Below are positions 1 through 12,700 of a stretch of 64,000 nt of DNA, one piece after another. The stretch is from Daphnia carinata. Lineage: Eukaryota > Arthropoda > Branchiopoda > Diplostraca > Daphniidae. Within the stretch, counting starts at the first letter, position 1. The number at the start of each line of letters is the position of its first letter. The notes beneath the pieces were generated by a model. The model was not told the origin of the DNA, did not search any database, and worked only from the letters and a program-made list of their open reading frames with translations. The stretch spans positions 3,038,017 to 3,102,016 of the forward strand of contig NC_081339.1 of the NCBI RefSeq assembly GCF_022539665.2, written 5' to 3'. The position numbers were made by a program, and so were the translations under genes.

Positions 1-3000
1 CAACGTGATGATAGAAAACCCCGCTAACATTTCTTGAGTGGAGAACAGCGTTGTGACATTGACCTTTACAACCATCAGCACACCGGTGCAACCACGTCGG
101 ATATGTACGACAGAAGAAAAGAGCAAAAGTTATTGTTGTACACCTTCGTGACCGTACAATCTTCGGTTCCGTCGATTTCATGTGTCTTTTCCAGTCCTTT
201 ATTTTTATGTTTGAAAAACAACAACACGCGTCGCTCGAAATGTGAACGAACTTTGACGACAATCCGACTTTTGTAAAGTTACTTGTGCAATGGTGGCACC
301 GGAAACGGGTTTAAGTCCTGCTGGATATAGTCCAGCGTTGTGATTGTTTATTATGCCGGTCTATGAGTAGATCAAGAAAAATATCGGGAGTGGTAATGAC
401 TCGTTTTTATTTATACGATCCATTTCCGTAGTTGTAGATTGGATTTATACAAATAAAAGAAAGTCATTTACATTCCCTGACCACCGTCAATGTCGACGTT
501 TTATCGCTACGCTCAAATTGCACGTTGCAAGTAAAATTTCAAGGGCCAAATTTGGAAGTGACGAAATCAAGCTTAAAACAAGTTCAGGTGTTATTCAAAT
601 GTTGTTTAGAATTTCGTGTCGTGATGGTACAATTCAGTTGGATGGCACAAGAGGTTCGATAATAGATTCATTATTGCTTTTGATGTGGACCCAAAATTGA
701 AATGGTTCATTAACTGATTTCTGAAAAGGATACCGGTATCATTTTTGTGTCTCTTTCTCGCTCTATATCTGAAAAGGTCACCTTTTATCTCCATCTTGGT
801 TAGATGACATTTTTCAGCGGTTTGCGGTTTTCGTTCAATTAGGTCATTTAAAAAGTACTAACAATTTCCCAAGGTATTTTAGATGGACCTTCCAGCCTTT
901 TTTTCAAAGCATTGCAACTTCCGACACACGAAAAATAAAAACGAAAGCCGACATTATCTTCCCTCTAGAAACGATTCGAACCTATCGAGCCCTACATCAA
1001 ACGATCTCATCTGGCCCCACATCATCCGATCCCATCGACAAATTGGTGATAATAAAAATTTTAAAAATCACTTACTTTCCATCATTTGTAATTTACTTCA
1101 TCATTTAAATGGACTATTTAATGTGTAACACTTCACAAAAATTCTGGCCGGACGCTGATGTAACAGTACTGGACTGCATGCTTGAATCTTCCTAATAATC
1201 GTCTGCTAGCTCGTTCCCAACCTGTGCGTTGAACTATAAAATGGTTGCCAAGTCTATAAATATGTCATTAAAAACGCAAGAGATTTGAAGCCTGAGAAAC
1301 TATTGGACGCTGAAATTATATGGGCCATAGATAATTTTTTTTTTCACTTTAAAAAATGTGGACACTGCAATGCCAAACCACACGAATTAAACGACTGCAC
1401 GATTATTATGTCGTGGATATTTCAACGGCCTGTTCCGTTAGGGCTAAGCCCCACGATGAGAATGGCTTTTTTTTTTACGTTGAAGATGATTCTGATGTTT
1501 ATCAGAGTCACACATTTACAAGAAAAACAACAAAATTAAGCCACGTAGAAAACCACATGAGCGTTCAGTCGGTCATTCCCGATGCACGGGCAAAGATTGA
1601 TTGGGTTTTGCTAGCACGGTTTGCACGTTTTGTTAACCCGTTACGTGTCTCAGTCACCCGGGCATTCGTAGGATCACGACAAAACTTTTTGTTTTGTGCG
1701 TTGTACATAGTACCAGTTTACGTGTGCACCACATTCTTTTTTGTTCTCGCTTCAATGGTGCCATTTATTTAAGAACAAACGTGACTTGGCGATCACCGGG
1801 TCACGGGGTTTGGGTGATGCGTAAATTGCAGCCGCTGCTGGAAAGCATGGCAAAATACGATGAAGTATGTAAAGCGTGTCGATTTGGTTGATGTGAGCCG
1901 TTGCTCGACAACATAACGAAGGGGTTAGTAGTGGAAAAAAATAACTGAAACGAGCAATTTTAAATGAATCAACCTTTCTTTTCTGTCTGATGGGAGAAGA
2001 AAAAGGCTTTAACTCGGTGAGATACCAGTTCCTCTTCATAGTCTCTCAATTCTCAAACGTTGTACGGGACTTTCGGTTAAGGGCCAATCTCGGCAACGGG
2101 ATCAAACAGACGGTATATGCCTAGAATGATGTAGCGTAAAAGATACAAGCAAGCAAAATTATTTCATACAGCTTTAAACCGAAACGAAAATACTCACAGA
2201 ATTTGGCGGGACTTTTCAAATGAGCAGATGAATATACTTTATTTGGCAGTGAATCTTTTGCTATCATTTTTGGATGATACTTAAAAAGAAAAAGCCAAAT
2301 GAAAGGACTCCGTGACGTGTTGATATTTTGTTTGTTATTCAAAACACACTATACTCTTCACGATTTAAAAAAAAATCTTGGACGTATAGCGGTAATTTGG
2401 TCTTGTTTCCAGCTTCTTACCTCCATCGACGATGTTGTAATGGCAACTGATTAACGCATCAGACTGGAAACATATACTAAAAAATAAGAATAACTAAATA
2501 ATAATGAAAGACACAATAAAAAAAATTAAAAGAAGAGGACAGTCACTTACGTGTTGAAAACATGGAAAAAGACATACAGCAGGTTCGTGAACATTTCCAG
2601 CCACGGTTGTTTGGCTGGAAACCAGAATGACTTCTTTTCCCTTGTGATTATAGGTGTTGATGGTCATGCCGGATCGCCAGAGAACGTTGCGGGAAAAAGA
2701 CGGGAGCTGTATACGATTCAGCGGATCCCGTATAGTTCAACACAGTCCCGCAGCCATTAGTAAATCTATACGACTTTGGTTAGTCATTCGATACAGTTAG
2801 ACGAAAAGAAAACAACAACACCAGTATACACGCGGGAGCCCAAGACGAACGTGGGTGTTATGAAAAACGCGTTCCGTTCCAGCGATTCTCAACGTCCCAT
2901 TTATTCCGTTGGCCTCTCTCGTGAAAAATCCTCGCCGAGCTCAACATCCACCGACCTACTGCAGAGAATAAAAACAAGAAAATTAGATTTTAATCAGGCA

Positions 3001-6000
3001 ATCAAAAGTCAAGGATGTAATAAGAGTCGTTCGTGATGGCAAACATAAAGATCTAAATAATGTCTATGGCATTTAAAGAAGATGATTTGGACGTGCGCGT
3101 CTAATGTTTTTAACGAACTCTAATAACCGACATTGAGTTTGCCAACACGTGTACAGTCAATGAAAGCTTCTTTAATTACACAAATAAACTACGTGGCGGT
3201 CTGCCGTATCAAGGAACTAGTTCTCATTGAAGCCCATTCACATACACAATAGTCTGATTATAAATTCCACTCCGGAATACGTAAACCCTTGACTCGGTTA
3301 CGTTCGAAATCCAATGAGCGTGACGTCTAACAATCATGAAGCCAGTACACATAGAGGAAGATTGGAAGGGGGCAATATACCGCCATGATGAAATCATTTC
3401 CATGACTAAGAAAGAATGAGTGACGCTGTCCCGAAACAAAAGCCGAGAGCCTGTCAAACGGAATAATATGGTGGCAAAGAGAATGAACTAGATCGAACGA
3501 CACGCTTCGTGCTTTGTAGTTGGGGTTGAGGAGACGGCCGTAACAGATGGCGTAAACTATCCCCCCTTTCCCCTTGTTTCTGTCCTTTTGTTCCAAATTT
3601 AGATTATCAAAAACATAAAGGAAAGGTTGTTGATTGGGTTTTGTCAAACGCAGTCGTCGTTACGGTGAAGGAATGCCCTTATGATTTACCATGAAGAATT
3701 GAACGTACTAGCAGTTTAACGTCAATGGAGATCGGATTGACCTTTTGCCTGTCTGAAATGAACGGCAGTTCTTTTTCTTTGTTGTTGTTGTTGTTGGCTA
3801 ATCGTGAAATACCTTTGACATCACAGCAGCGGTGATTTGACACGACAAGTTTTCCCCCATCCAGCGGATGTGATTTGATTTGAACCCTGCCCGCAATTTT
3901 AAGGTCTTCTTTTTAAATGGATGATTGCGTTTAACGTCATCTTACTCGAGGCTTTTAGTAAAGTTTGCAAGGGTCATTTGAATACACGTTTCGGTCCTTT
4001 TCAACTCTCCTGTTGTTTCATTGGAAACAAAAATCAGAGGAAAAAAACAAAAAGGAAGAGAAAGAGATTTGAACGCGTGACGGGAAGCATAAAAATCAAC
4101 AACCAGCAGAGATATAACAATACGATAAAAACAAAAACCTTACAAAAAAAAAAAAAAAGTATTGGAATTTTTTTTTTTTTTGTCGCCTTAGGAGCCGCAG
4201 TACTTTGTGAAGAAAAAACAAAAAAAAAACGAAACGGCCATTGATCCAAGCTGTAGATATCCGGAGTACCGGACCTTCTCTTCTGCGCCATTGATTCAAT
4301 TAGGCGTGACACCTCGGATGGAGAAAGAGAAAAAGGTAATTGAACTTGGCTATAAGCAAAGTGTAAAAATTAAAATCAACGAGCTGTAGTCGAGACAGCT
4401 GGTGCATCACGCCTTGTGCTCTATGCTCAAATGATTTGTCCATTTCATCACGATGATAACGCATTCAATCTGATTTTTTTCAAAATAAAACTCCGATAGG
4501 CTTATAAGGTGGTCCGTGCGGAGGCGTTATCCGCGGAAGTGCGTCCAGCCCACATGATCGGGATTGAAATGATAAAGAAAAATCAGGATTTCATTCACCA
4601 TCGACGTCATCCCAACGGTAGTTTTTAGGCCAATCACAACACGTCATTTTTTGTTAGCAAATTCTTTAAATTTGATTCCATCCCTTTTTTCTCTTTCTTA
4701 ACGGAATACATTTTTTTTTTTGCTTCCATCCGAGCCGAAAAAGAACGTCAAAGAAAAGCTGACATTTTTTACTTCTTCGAGTTGCTTTGTCACGCGAGTG
4801 TAAGCACATTGCGGGGCACGAGAGCGATGTATACACAACATGGATAGAAAAGAAAAATGTTCGTGGACCCAACTTAATAAAAACCAAAGGCGGGTTTAAA
4901 AAAAAATCTTATTCAATACGCAGCGGATACAAATAATGGAAAGGGAGGGGGGAATCCAAACAAGCAATTGAAGGCAAATGTAACGGAATTCAAAAATCTG
5001 TTGAGGGTGACGAGAGACCTGGTCAACTAGTCGTAGAGTTCTCGTTTAAATTCGACGAAATGCTCACATCATTTTTTTTTTTTTGTTTTTGTTATCAAGA
5101 CATGACGTCATTATTTCCTTGGAAGCCGTTAGACTTTGAACGTTTATGACTTTGAAATGTTCGTCATCCAAATGATGCGCTTCGCTGCGATGTACGGCGG
5201 AGTTTGATACTCTTTATTATTAACGATTAGATAGTTTTTACGACGGAAATTTGCGTAATTTGACTAAAAGATCATTGCCAAAATTTCTCACGCACCTGGA
5301 AAGAAAAAAAAAACGGAATCTGGAAAAAAAAAAAAAGAAAGAAGAAAACTGTTTCCCTCTTCTCTTCGACTACCGCATCTCACTTCGTGCTGCGTGACAG
5401 CGTCCACTTGGGAACGGCGTGGCGGACTCTGGACGTTAGATTGTGGAAAAAAAAAAAAAGATCAGGTGTGGTCATCAGACGGAGAAGTGGTAGGCGAGAA
5501 AAAAAAATGGCGGAAGTAAAAATAAAAGAAGGGTCTTTCATCCCGCCCTGAAAGATCCCGTTATTACGCGACAGCAGCACAAGACCCGCCGCTTGGCATT
5601 TATCAAAAAGGAAGTGCCCACTTGGATCGTTTAACATCATACACGACAATCTATCACATCTAGAACGTGGAGAACAGAACAAAAAGCAAAAAAAAAAAAA
5701 AATCTTTTCATAATCCAGTTGTGTAAACAGAGAAGGTTGGTGGTCATCGCGTTCAACGAAGTAAAAACAAACGCACCATATCAGATTCATCTGTCATTCT
5801 TGTGCGTTTTCGGAAACAGAATTTCCCACATTGCAATATCGTATAATGTTTGCAAAGATCCGTTTCAATAATGTCAGAACTTTCCTGGACGATAGATAAA
5901 ACGGGAGTTTGTTTTATTTTTTTCACGGGAGTTCAATCACTTTTCAAGAACGGTCAGCAAAAAGATGTTTAGGTAAACGAAAAAGAATTTTGTTTTCTGA

Positions 6001-7984
6001 CCAGGAGGTGGGCGTCAATTTTTACCTGCGCAGACCATAAAGAAAAAAAAAAGTGAACGTCCTTTTTCACTTATTGTCGAATTGCCTGTGATTTGATATA
6101 ATTCGCTCGCAAATCGTTTTTTTTTTACTGCGATCATATCAATGAGATGGAGTAGGTGATATCGAGTGTAGTTGTTTGCTCCTCGATGGGCTTGATTTAC
6201 GTTCTAGTGTGTGAAGAGAGAGAAGCCCATCCAGAGGGAATGGACCCTCAAAACGAATGCCCTGGCCAACACTCAGATTTTCAGCGTCAAAGTCAAGGAC
6301 CTTGCGGGACTCACACGAACGGTTGCTGCCCGTTGATGTATGCATACAATAAATCGTGTTAAAAAAGAAAGTATTTTCTTTTTACACAAACGTGCACCGT
6401 TAACGCTTTTAAAAACAAAATATTCTCTGAAAGAAACAAAGAAAACGATGAATGTTTAAGGGTAACATAGCGTTTGTTTTTTAAAAAATGCAAATTGGCA
6501 AAATGCGCGTTCTAATTTGTATGTGAATACGTTCTCCATTTCGACGCACATCATCAATCATCAAGTGCCAAATGCAAGTTCTTACGTTTGTTTGCTTAAA
6601 AAAAAAAAAAGATGCAAAGAGCAGGAAGTCTGTCATGATGGAGGTCGTAAAAAACGCACGACAATTGGTGAAGTCATTAACAACGAAAAATACAGGGCGA
6701 CTAACGTATTGTTCTAGTACTACATCAACGTGACGTCCGCACAAGTTTGCCCGCCTCCGTTATGCGTGTCATGGTGAAAGAAAAGAGCATCTCATTGTCG
6801 CATCGGCGCAGTTTCAAACGCGTTTGTTTACAAACTATTATTCAACGCCTCACGCGTTTTTATTTTTTGTCACCGCCATTGGAAATAAATCAAAAAAGAA
6901 AATGAAATTGCCCTCTTTTTTTTTGACGCCATAACAAATAGGAAAAAAAAATGGCTACGGTTAAAGAAAACATGCGGTTAAATAAACAAAACGGAATGCG
7001 ACACCCAACGGGCCTTTCCTTTCGTACAAGAAAAGATTCGCAGTCCATCGTATTTCCTCACCCCATTAGGTCAGGCCCCTTGTTGTTGGTCATCCCTATT
7101 GGTTGCCGAAAAAGTGACGTTCCAGACATTTTTAAAGCTACAGAAGAAGAGCGGAACACGGGCATCTTTCCTTTTGCTTGTAATTCTTCGTTAAAAAAAT
7201 AAGGGACAGATTATTGTCCACGGCGGTGTGACGAACGGAAGATTAAAAATTTATGATGAAAAACGGTTTTTCATTTCCCTGCGGCCGATATTGCGAGGCT
7301 GAGAAATTTAAACACGATAATTTTCACGAGAAAAAAAAAGAGGAGGAGAGTTGGATGCCGCTGAAGCATCAAAGAAAAAAGGCCAGTGATCTCTTCTTTT
7401 TCATCGTCTTCACGCGCCGTTGATTGTGCAGATTTGTCATCCTAACACGCGCTTCCCTGAATACAATCAGCTATTTTTTTTTTTTTTTTTTTAAATTGGG
7501 AAGGAAAAAGAAAAAAAGCGCACATCCACAATGAATTCAAGGGGGAAACGCAAGATGTATCGCAGTGTAAGTTGAATAGCAAATGATACGTAACAGGTGT
7601 ATCCCGCGTGATTCAACAAACGAAATAATATCGCAGATTTAATAAAAAAAAAAAACGGCGTACAGTTCGTGTAAAGTAGTAAAATGACGAAGAAGATGAG
7701 CGCGGCTCTGATTCAAACAGTCAAGTGCCATGATGCGTGAGTTGATACATTCTATGCTTCCTTCCTCTGCACATCTATACACCCCAGGAACCACACGACC
7801 ATCAAGAGCTGTTATAAACGCAACCAAACTGGCAGCTGCTGGAAACAAGAGGATCTTCTCCCTGTCTCTTCCCCCCCTCCTTGTTGTTGTTTTTAGGGGG
7901 AGGGAGTTTCAAAAAAAAAAAAAAAAAAGAACTTGCGTTTCGCTTGGAGGCCCGCTCCGGTTTGTCGAGTGCAGTGGCCGGCTG
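1..7984. other. gene-free upstream region
   Basis: I see no supportable gene in this stretch. Open frames are short (under about 140 codons), often overlap on opposite strands, and several are built from poly-A/T runs. The region is AT-rich with many A or T homopolymers of 10-18 bases, for example near 4,143, 5,690 and 7,473. No tRNA, rRNA or repeat array was recognised. It may hold distal regulatory DNA of the PAN/ZP gene downstream or part of an intron of a gene lying outside the window. Confidence 0.5.
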
Positions 7985-8023
7985 TATATAAGAGGAGGCG
8001 CATCGTTACAAGTTCCATCAGTT
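7985..8023 (+). promoter_or_regulatory. TATA/initiator core promoter of the PAN/ZP gene
   Basis: TATATAAG at 7985-7992 is followed by the arthropod initiator-like TCAGTT at 8018-8023 (A+1 about 8020). The spacing, about 33-35 bases, is slightly long but usable. The predicted transcript then runs to a clean donor (CAG|GTAATG) at 8285/8286. The next acceptor lies a few bases before the first coding ATG at 9731. Confidence 0.6.
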
Positions 8024-8285
8024 GCAGCACTTCCGTCGTACGCAGTAGTAGTACTAGTTCCTTGTCTTGTTGTTTCGAATCGTAGAAAACAAGAGAAGAA
8101 AACAAGCGAACCAATCCCTTTCGTTCCGACATTTGAAATCATCAAAGTGCTTAATTCCAATATTCGGTGCTTCGAGAAAAAATTTGCTCATCGTTCATCA
8201 CAAATCGGATTGCAGATCAACGGCGGTCGTGTAGACATTTGAATTTTTTGAAATTCCCACCTCAACTATCGATACATTTGCACAG
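8020..8285 (+). other. untranslated first exon of the PAN/ZP gene
   Basis: Inferred from the promoter at 7985-8023 and the donor CAG|GTAATG at 8286. The intron 8286-9724 (1.4 kb) ends in TTTGTTAG, directly before the exon carrying the start ATG. Nothing in this exon looks like protein of the downstream gene. A 170-codon open frame crosses both the TATA box and this exon, so I treat it as chance. Confidence 0.5.
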
Positions 8286-9730
8286 GTAATGATTTTTTGA
8301 GCGGTGGGGACAGTAAAATTTGAATTGAGGCTTTAAAAAAAATTTAATTGGGATTTCAAAACGAAGGTGAATCGATCCGCTAGAGTTGATTTTATTAATC
8401 CCCCCACAACCTTGTAGCGTGCCAGCTAAACATAAAAGAGAAATGGGTTTATTCCTTTTTTTTTTCGGTGCCACCGGGCACCTAATTATCCAATACGGAG
8501 AAGGGTCTATAAGACTGTTACAGTAAGTCTAACACGTAGACAGAGAGAGAGGATGAGCCAGCGTGAAATGTTGCCACTGGTCATGTTAAGAAAATTCGGA
8601 TCAACGGCCTTTCGCTTTACCTCCCGGCTCGCTCGATCGAACTCGAGCCCTCTCTTTCAGACTTTGTATCAACGACAGATGCACTTGTTTTTAAAATGTC
8701 TGATCGTTAAGATTACGCAAAAATGCAACTCAACGTAAGAAAATGGTTTCTCTCTTTTTTCCAGCTTTTGATATTTTTTCGCATGTAGAGTTTTTCAACA
8801 GGTCGTTAAACTGTCCAGTAAATCGTAATAAATGAAAGGAAAAGGGGACTGCTTAATTTATGGTTCCGAAGAGGGTCAACAGCTTTGTTTTGCTAACTAG
8901 TCTCTTATTCTTCACACTGTGAATGACCGTCATTTAAAAAAAAAAAAATGAATAACAGCTTCTGGTTGATTATGAGCTATTCAAATGTCTTCCATGCACC
9001 AGATAAGACTTCAGCAAAGAAATGGTGGGGGCAAAGGAATTCTTTTTCATTCAATATTTGGTATACGTTAACGGATAGCCACCTGACGCTTGATTCAATC
9101 ATAATTGAAAAAAGGTATTCTACTTGGGGATAATAGCGGACAGACGAACTTTTCTCACAGTTACAGTAATACGATGCGCTGTTAAAAACCCGGCCTTTTT
9201 TTTCGAGAGCTTCATTTGGGAAAAAACGAACATCGAATTGCGATGGCCACGGAAAGAAGTAGCCCCCAATGTTTTCAAAATAAGGTGAATCGGTCCTACC
9301 TTTTGTTGCGTAGTTACGGTGGTTCTCATTCGGTTCCCACAACAGTCGCAGTGTCGTAAGAATATTCTCCGTAACGGTGAATTATTCTTTCACTTAATAA
9401 AGCCAGCGTTCCGCAAACGATGCGAGCCACACAGGGACTTCCATCATCGATGCGCTTCGCTTATTTTCCAAGGGTCTACTCGATCATCTTTGTGTCATGG
9501 TCGCAGCTCATCATCCTAGTACCATAACATAAGAATTCATTATAAACACCAACTTTTAGTGGCCGACAGGAAAACAATCAATTCAACTACTACCATTTCT
9601 TATTATTGTAGAGTTTGGGTCCTTGTCATTAAAAATGATTGATAATTATAACCTGTAAAAATAGAATAATCAATCCAAATGAATTTCAATTTTAAATGAA
9701 CCTTGTTTTTATTCACTTTGTTAGCGGACC

Positions 9731-12700
9731 ATGGGTGCGACCGGGTTACCGCTGCTTTACACAGCCATTTTGTTGGCCCTCAGCGTTTCCTACATTCAAG
9801 GTACGTACCGGAAATCCAATTTTCCTACATTACCGAATGCAAAAACAAATGGGTTAAAGAAAAAAAAAAAAAAAAAAAAATACGGGAAGTTGCTTTTTTG
9901 TACGAAAAAAAAAAAAAATAGCCAGTCTGATATGTTTTCATCGTAACTGGAACTTTCCGCCTCGATGGATTTCATATGGGAAAATTGCAGTAGTCACCAC
10001 CACATTGAGAAAAAAGCCGAATGAATTCGATATTGGCAAACGGAATTTGACCACCACAGTTGTGAATGATGGTCAAACTACCGTCACTTTTGCTTTGCTC
10101 AATTGTCGATTCCATTGAAGCCATAACGAGACAAACGACTGACGAACCCAACTATGTCTAACGATTGTTTGTGATGCATTTTGAAAATAATAATAGGACG
10201 GGTCGGTTTTGAGAAGCTGTCGGAAATGGACTACCGAGGCAACACTTACTACACGATCCGCAATTTGTCGCTCTACGAATGTCAAGGATGGTGCAGAGAA
10301 GAGCCGGACTGTGCGGCGGCGTCCTTCAGGTTTGTTTTCGTTTTGACATTCACGAATGATGGACGACTGGACAGTCGTGGAAAAGGCGCAATCACGCGAC
10401 AACAAGAAGAACCCAACGTTAATTGCAAAGTCGTCAGCAGTTGATGATAATAATACCTTTTCTTTTTCCCTTTGTTTAGTTTTGTGGTCAACCCACTGGC
10501 GCCCATCCAGGAGACCGTGTGCCTGTTGCAAAATGAGACGACCGGGGCCAGTCCCACCGTCACTCCGCAAAAATCCGTCTCCACTTATTACATGATCAAG
10601 CTCAACATCAGATCAGGTACGATAAACTTTAATTACCTCCTTTTTTTTTAATGTCCCAGAGACATTAGTGTAACGGTAAAAACATCATCCATCATCACAC
10701 GTGATGGGTCTATGGCGAATTAGATTAGAAAGCCAACGATCCAGTCTTGGTATCGATTTTCCGGTTAGGCAATCTTTGAGATGCAGGCCGTCTGCGTGAC
10801 ATGGGAAAAAAACGCAGTTTTGATTTAAAGTTAAATCAAAAATACAAAAGCAAAGTTTAGTAGAGTTTAGTAGAGAAATCCTCAGCTTTTCACGAAATAA
10901 GATGTAAACGAAATTACACGACTTGCGCGTGCCCGCGCAGCTTATGTCGTTTTCCAGCTCGCCAAAGCGTGAACGAATCCGTAAAATCCACCGGTTTTTT
11001 TTTTCTTTTTCGACGATAGGGCGTAAAGCGGGGAGCTTGAGAGTGTCTCACACGAAGGCCAGTCCAAGTCATTCACCTCCAGGGGCTTCGAATTTATTTT
11101 GTTCTTGGGCTTTTATTATTATTTCTGAACTGGTTGAGACTCTTGTGGACACATACAATAGCCGTGTACCGGAACCGAATGACGGTCGTCAATGATACGC
11201 CAAGTCCATGTAGTCTATTATTAAATGCTTTAAAAAGAACTGGTACCGACTTGGGATGAAAAAAGCGGAAGTCAAATGTTTGTTTAGTCAGCGTAAATCA
11301 TAGTCACCATTTTCGCGAGGAGTACCAAGCGATTCGACTCATTGCCATCATTCCCATATCGAGGCGGCGACAGTCAGTGTAGAATCTTCTTTGCTTCGTT
11401 TTTTTTTCAGCCGGGATTCATTTGCCGTATCGCCGGATTAGTACTGTAAAAAAAAAAAAAAAAAGTAAATTGCAGATTAAACGACACACGAGAATGACTT
11501 CCGCTACAAAGGCGGATGGCATGTTGGAACAAGGTGCGGAACTAATGGTACCTTGAAATCGAAATGAAAAAAAGGAATTGACGTGTTGGTAGCCACGCAC
11601 AAATGCGTTCGTTTACGACGTAGTTTTGCCTTTCTTTTTGCATCGTTTATTTAACACTCGGCCAAACAAGTGCTACTGTCTCCCTTCACAACTAGCTGGA
11701 AAAAAAAATGATTAAATAGCAAACATGACGCGTAAAGTCTTTTCATAAGCTGGAATCTTTGTCTAAAAATTAATTAGAGAATGTATGCAACCGACCGTGG
11801 ACTTTTGAGAGAGTGCCAAACAAGATGCTTCGCGGTCTGGACAACGCTCTCATCTTCACAGCTACCAAAGAGTCTTGCCTGGCCGCTTGCCTCAACGAGG
11901 TACGTAAAAAAATCACGTTTAATCTAATTATAATGGGAAATGAATTCAAAATATTTAATGTAGAGACGATTCGTTTGTCGGTCGGCCGAGTACAACTACA
12001 TCACAACCAAGTGCCACCTCAGCGAACATGACCGACGCTCTGTCGATGACAATGTCGAATTGGTAGATGCCCAAGGAGTCGACTATTTTGAAAATCTTTG
12101 CTTGAAAGGTGTGAAACTATTACTTAAAAAAAAAAAAGGAAAAGACCAAAATTCAAAATGAATTACATTTCCAGCTGCTGATGGATGTCGTGGAGTTCGC
12201 CAGTACGCAGTGCCGTCCGTCGGTGTAGCCGAAGATCGTGTGGCCCAACACGCCGACGTCTATTTTTATGTCGACAAAGAACTATTGGTAACAATCGGTG
12301 GTTTTGTTTTCCATTAAATAGCTGGTAATTTAATGAGACGCGGTCGATACTCTTGCATTTTCGGTGAACCGCGTCCTGGACAGCAAAAAAATGTTGAATC
12401 AACAATAGTTTAACCGCAGAATTTGATTGTTGTTTTACTTCAATCCATCTTGCTTTCTTGCGCCATGTTTGATTTGATCTCTTTTGGTGGCATTGACGAT
12501 GACAGGCCAGTAACGAAGCAGCTTGTCAACGCGCCTGTCAAGTCGAGAACGAATTCCTTTGCCGTTCTTACTTGTACAAAGAGAGCTCCGCCGGTCTAGA
12601 GTACAATTGCCAGCTGTATCATTTGGATCATTTCTCCCTGCCCGACGGACCGACCACTTTCCTGACCACGGACCGACCGCTGCTCGACGACGGAGAGCCT

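Noticed and set aside
973-982. B-box-like GGTTCGAATC on the minus strand
   Set aside because: The flanks do not form a T stem and no D arm or acceptor stem is present, so it is not a tRNA gene.
7730-8242. 170-codon plus-strand open frame
   Set aside because: It crosses the TATA box, initiator and untranslated exon of the PAN/ZP gene and encodes lysine runs from poly-A. No domain.
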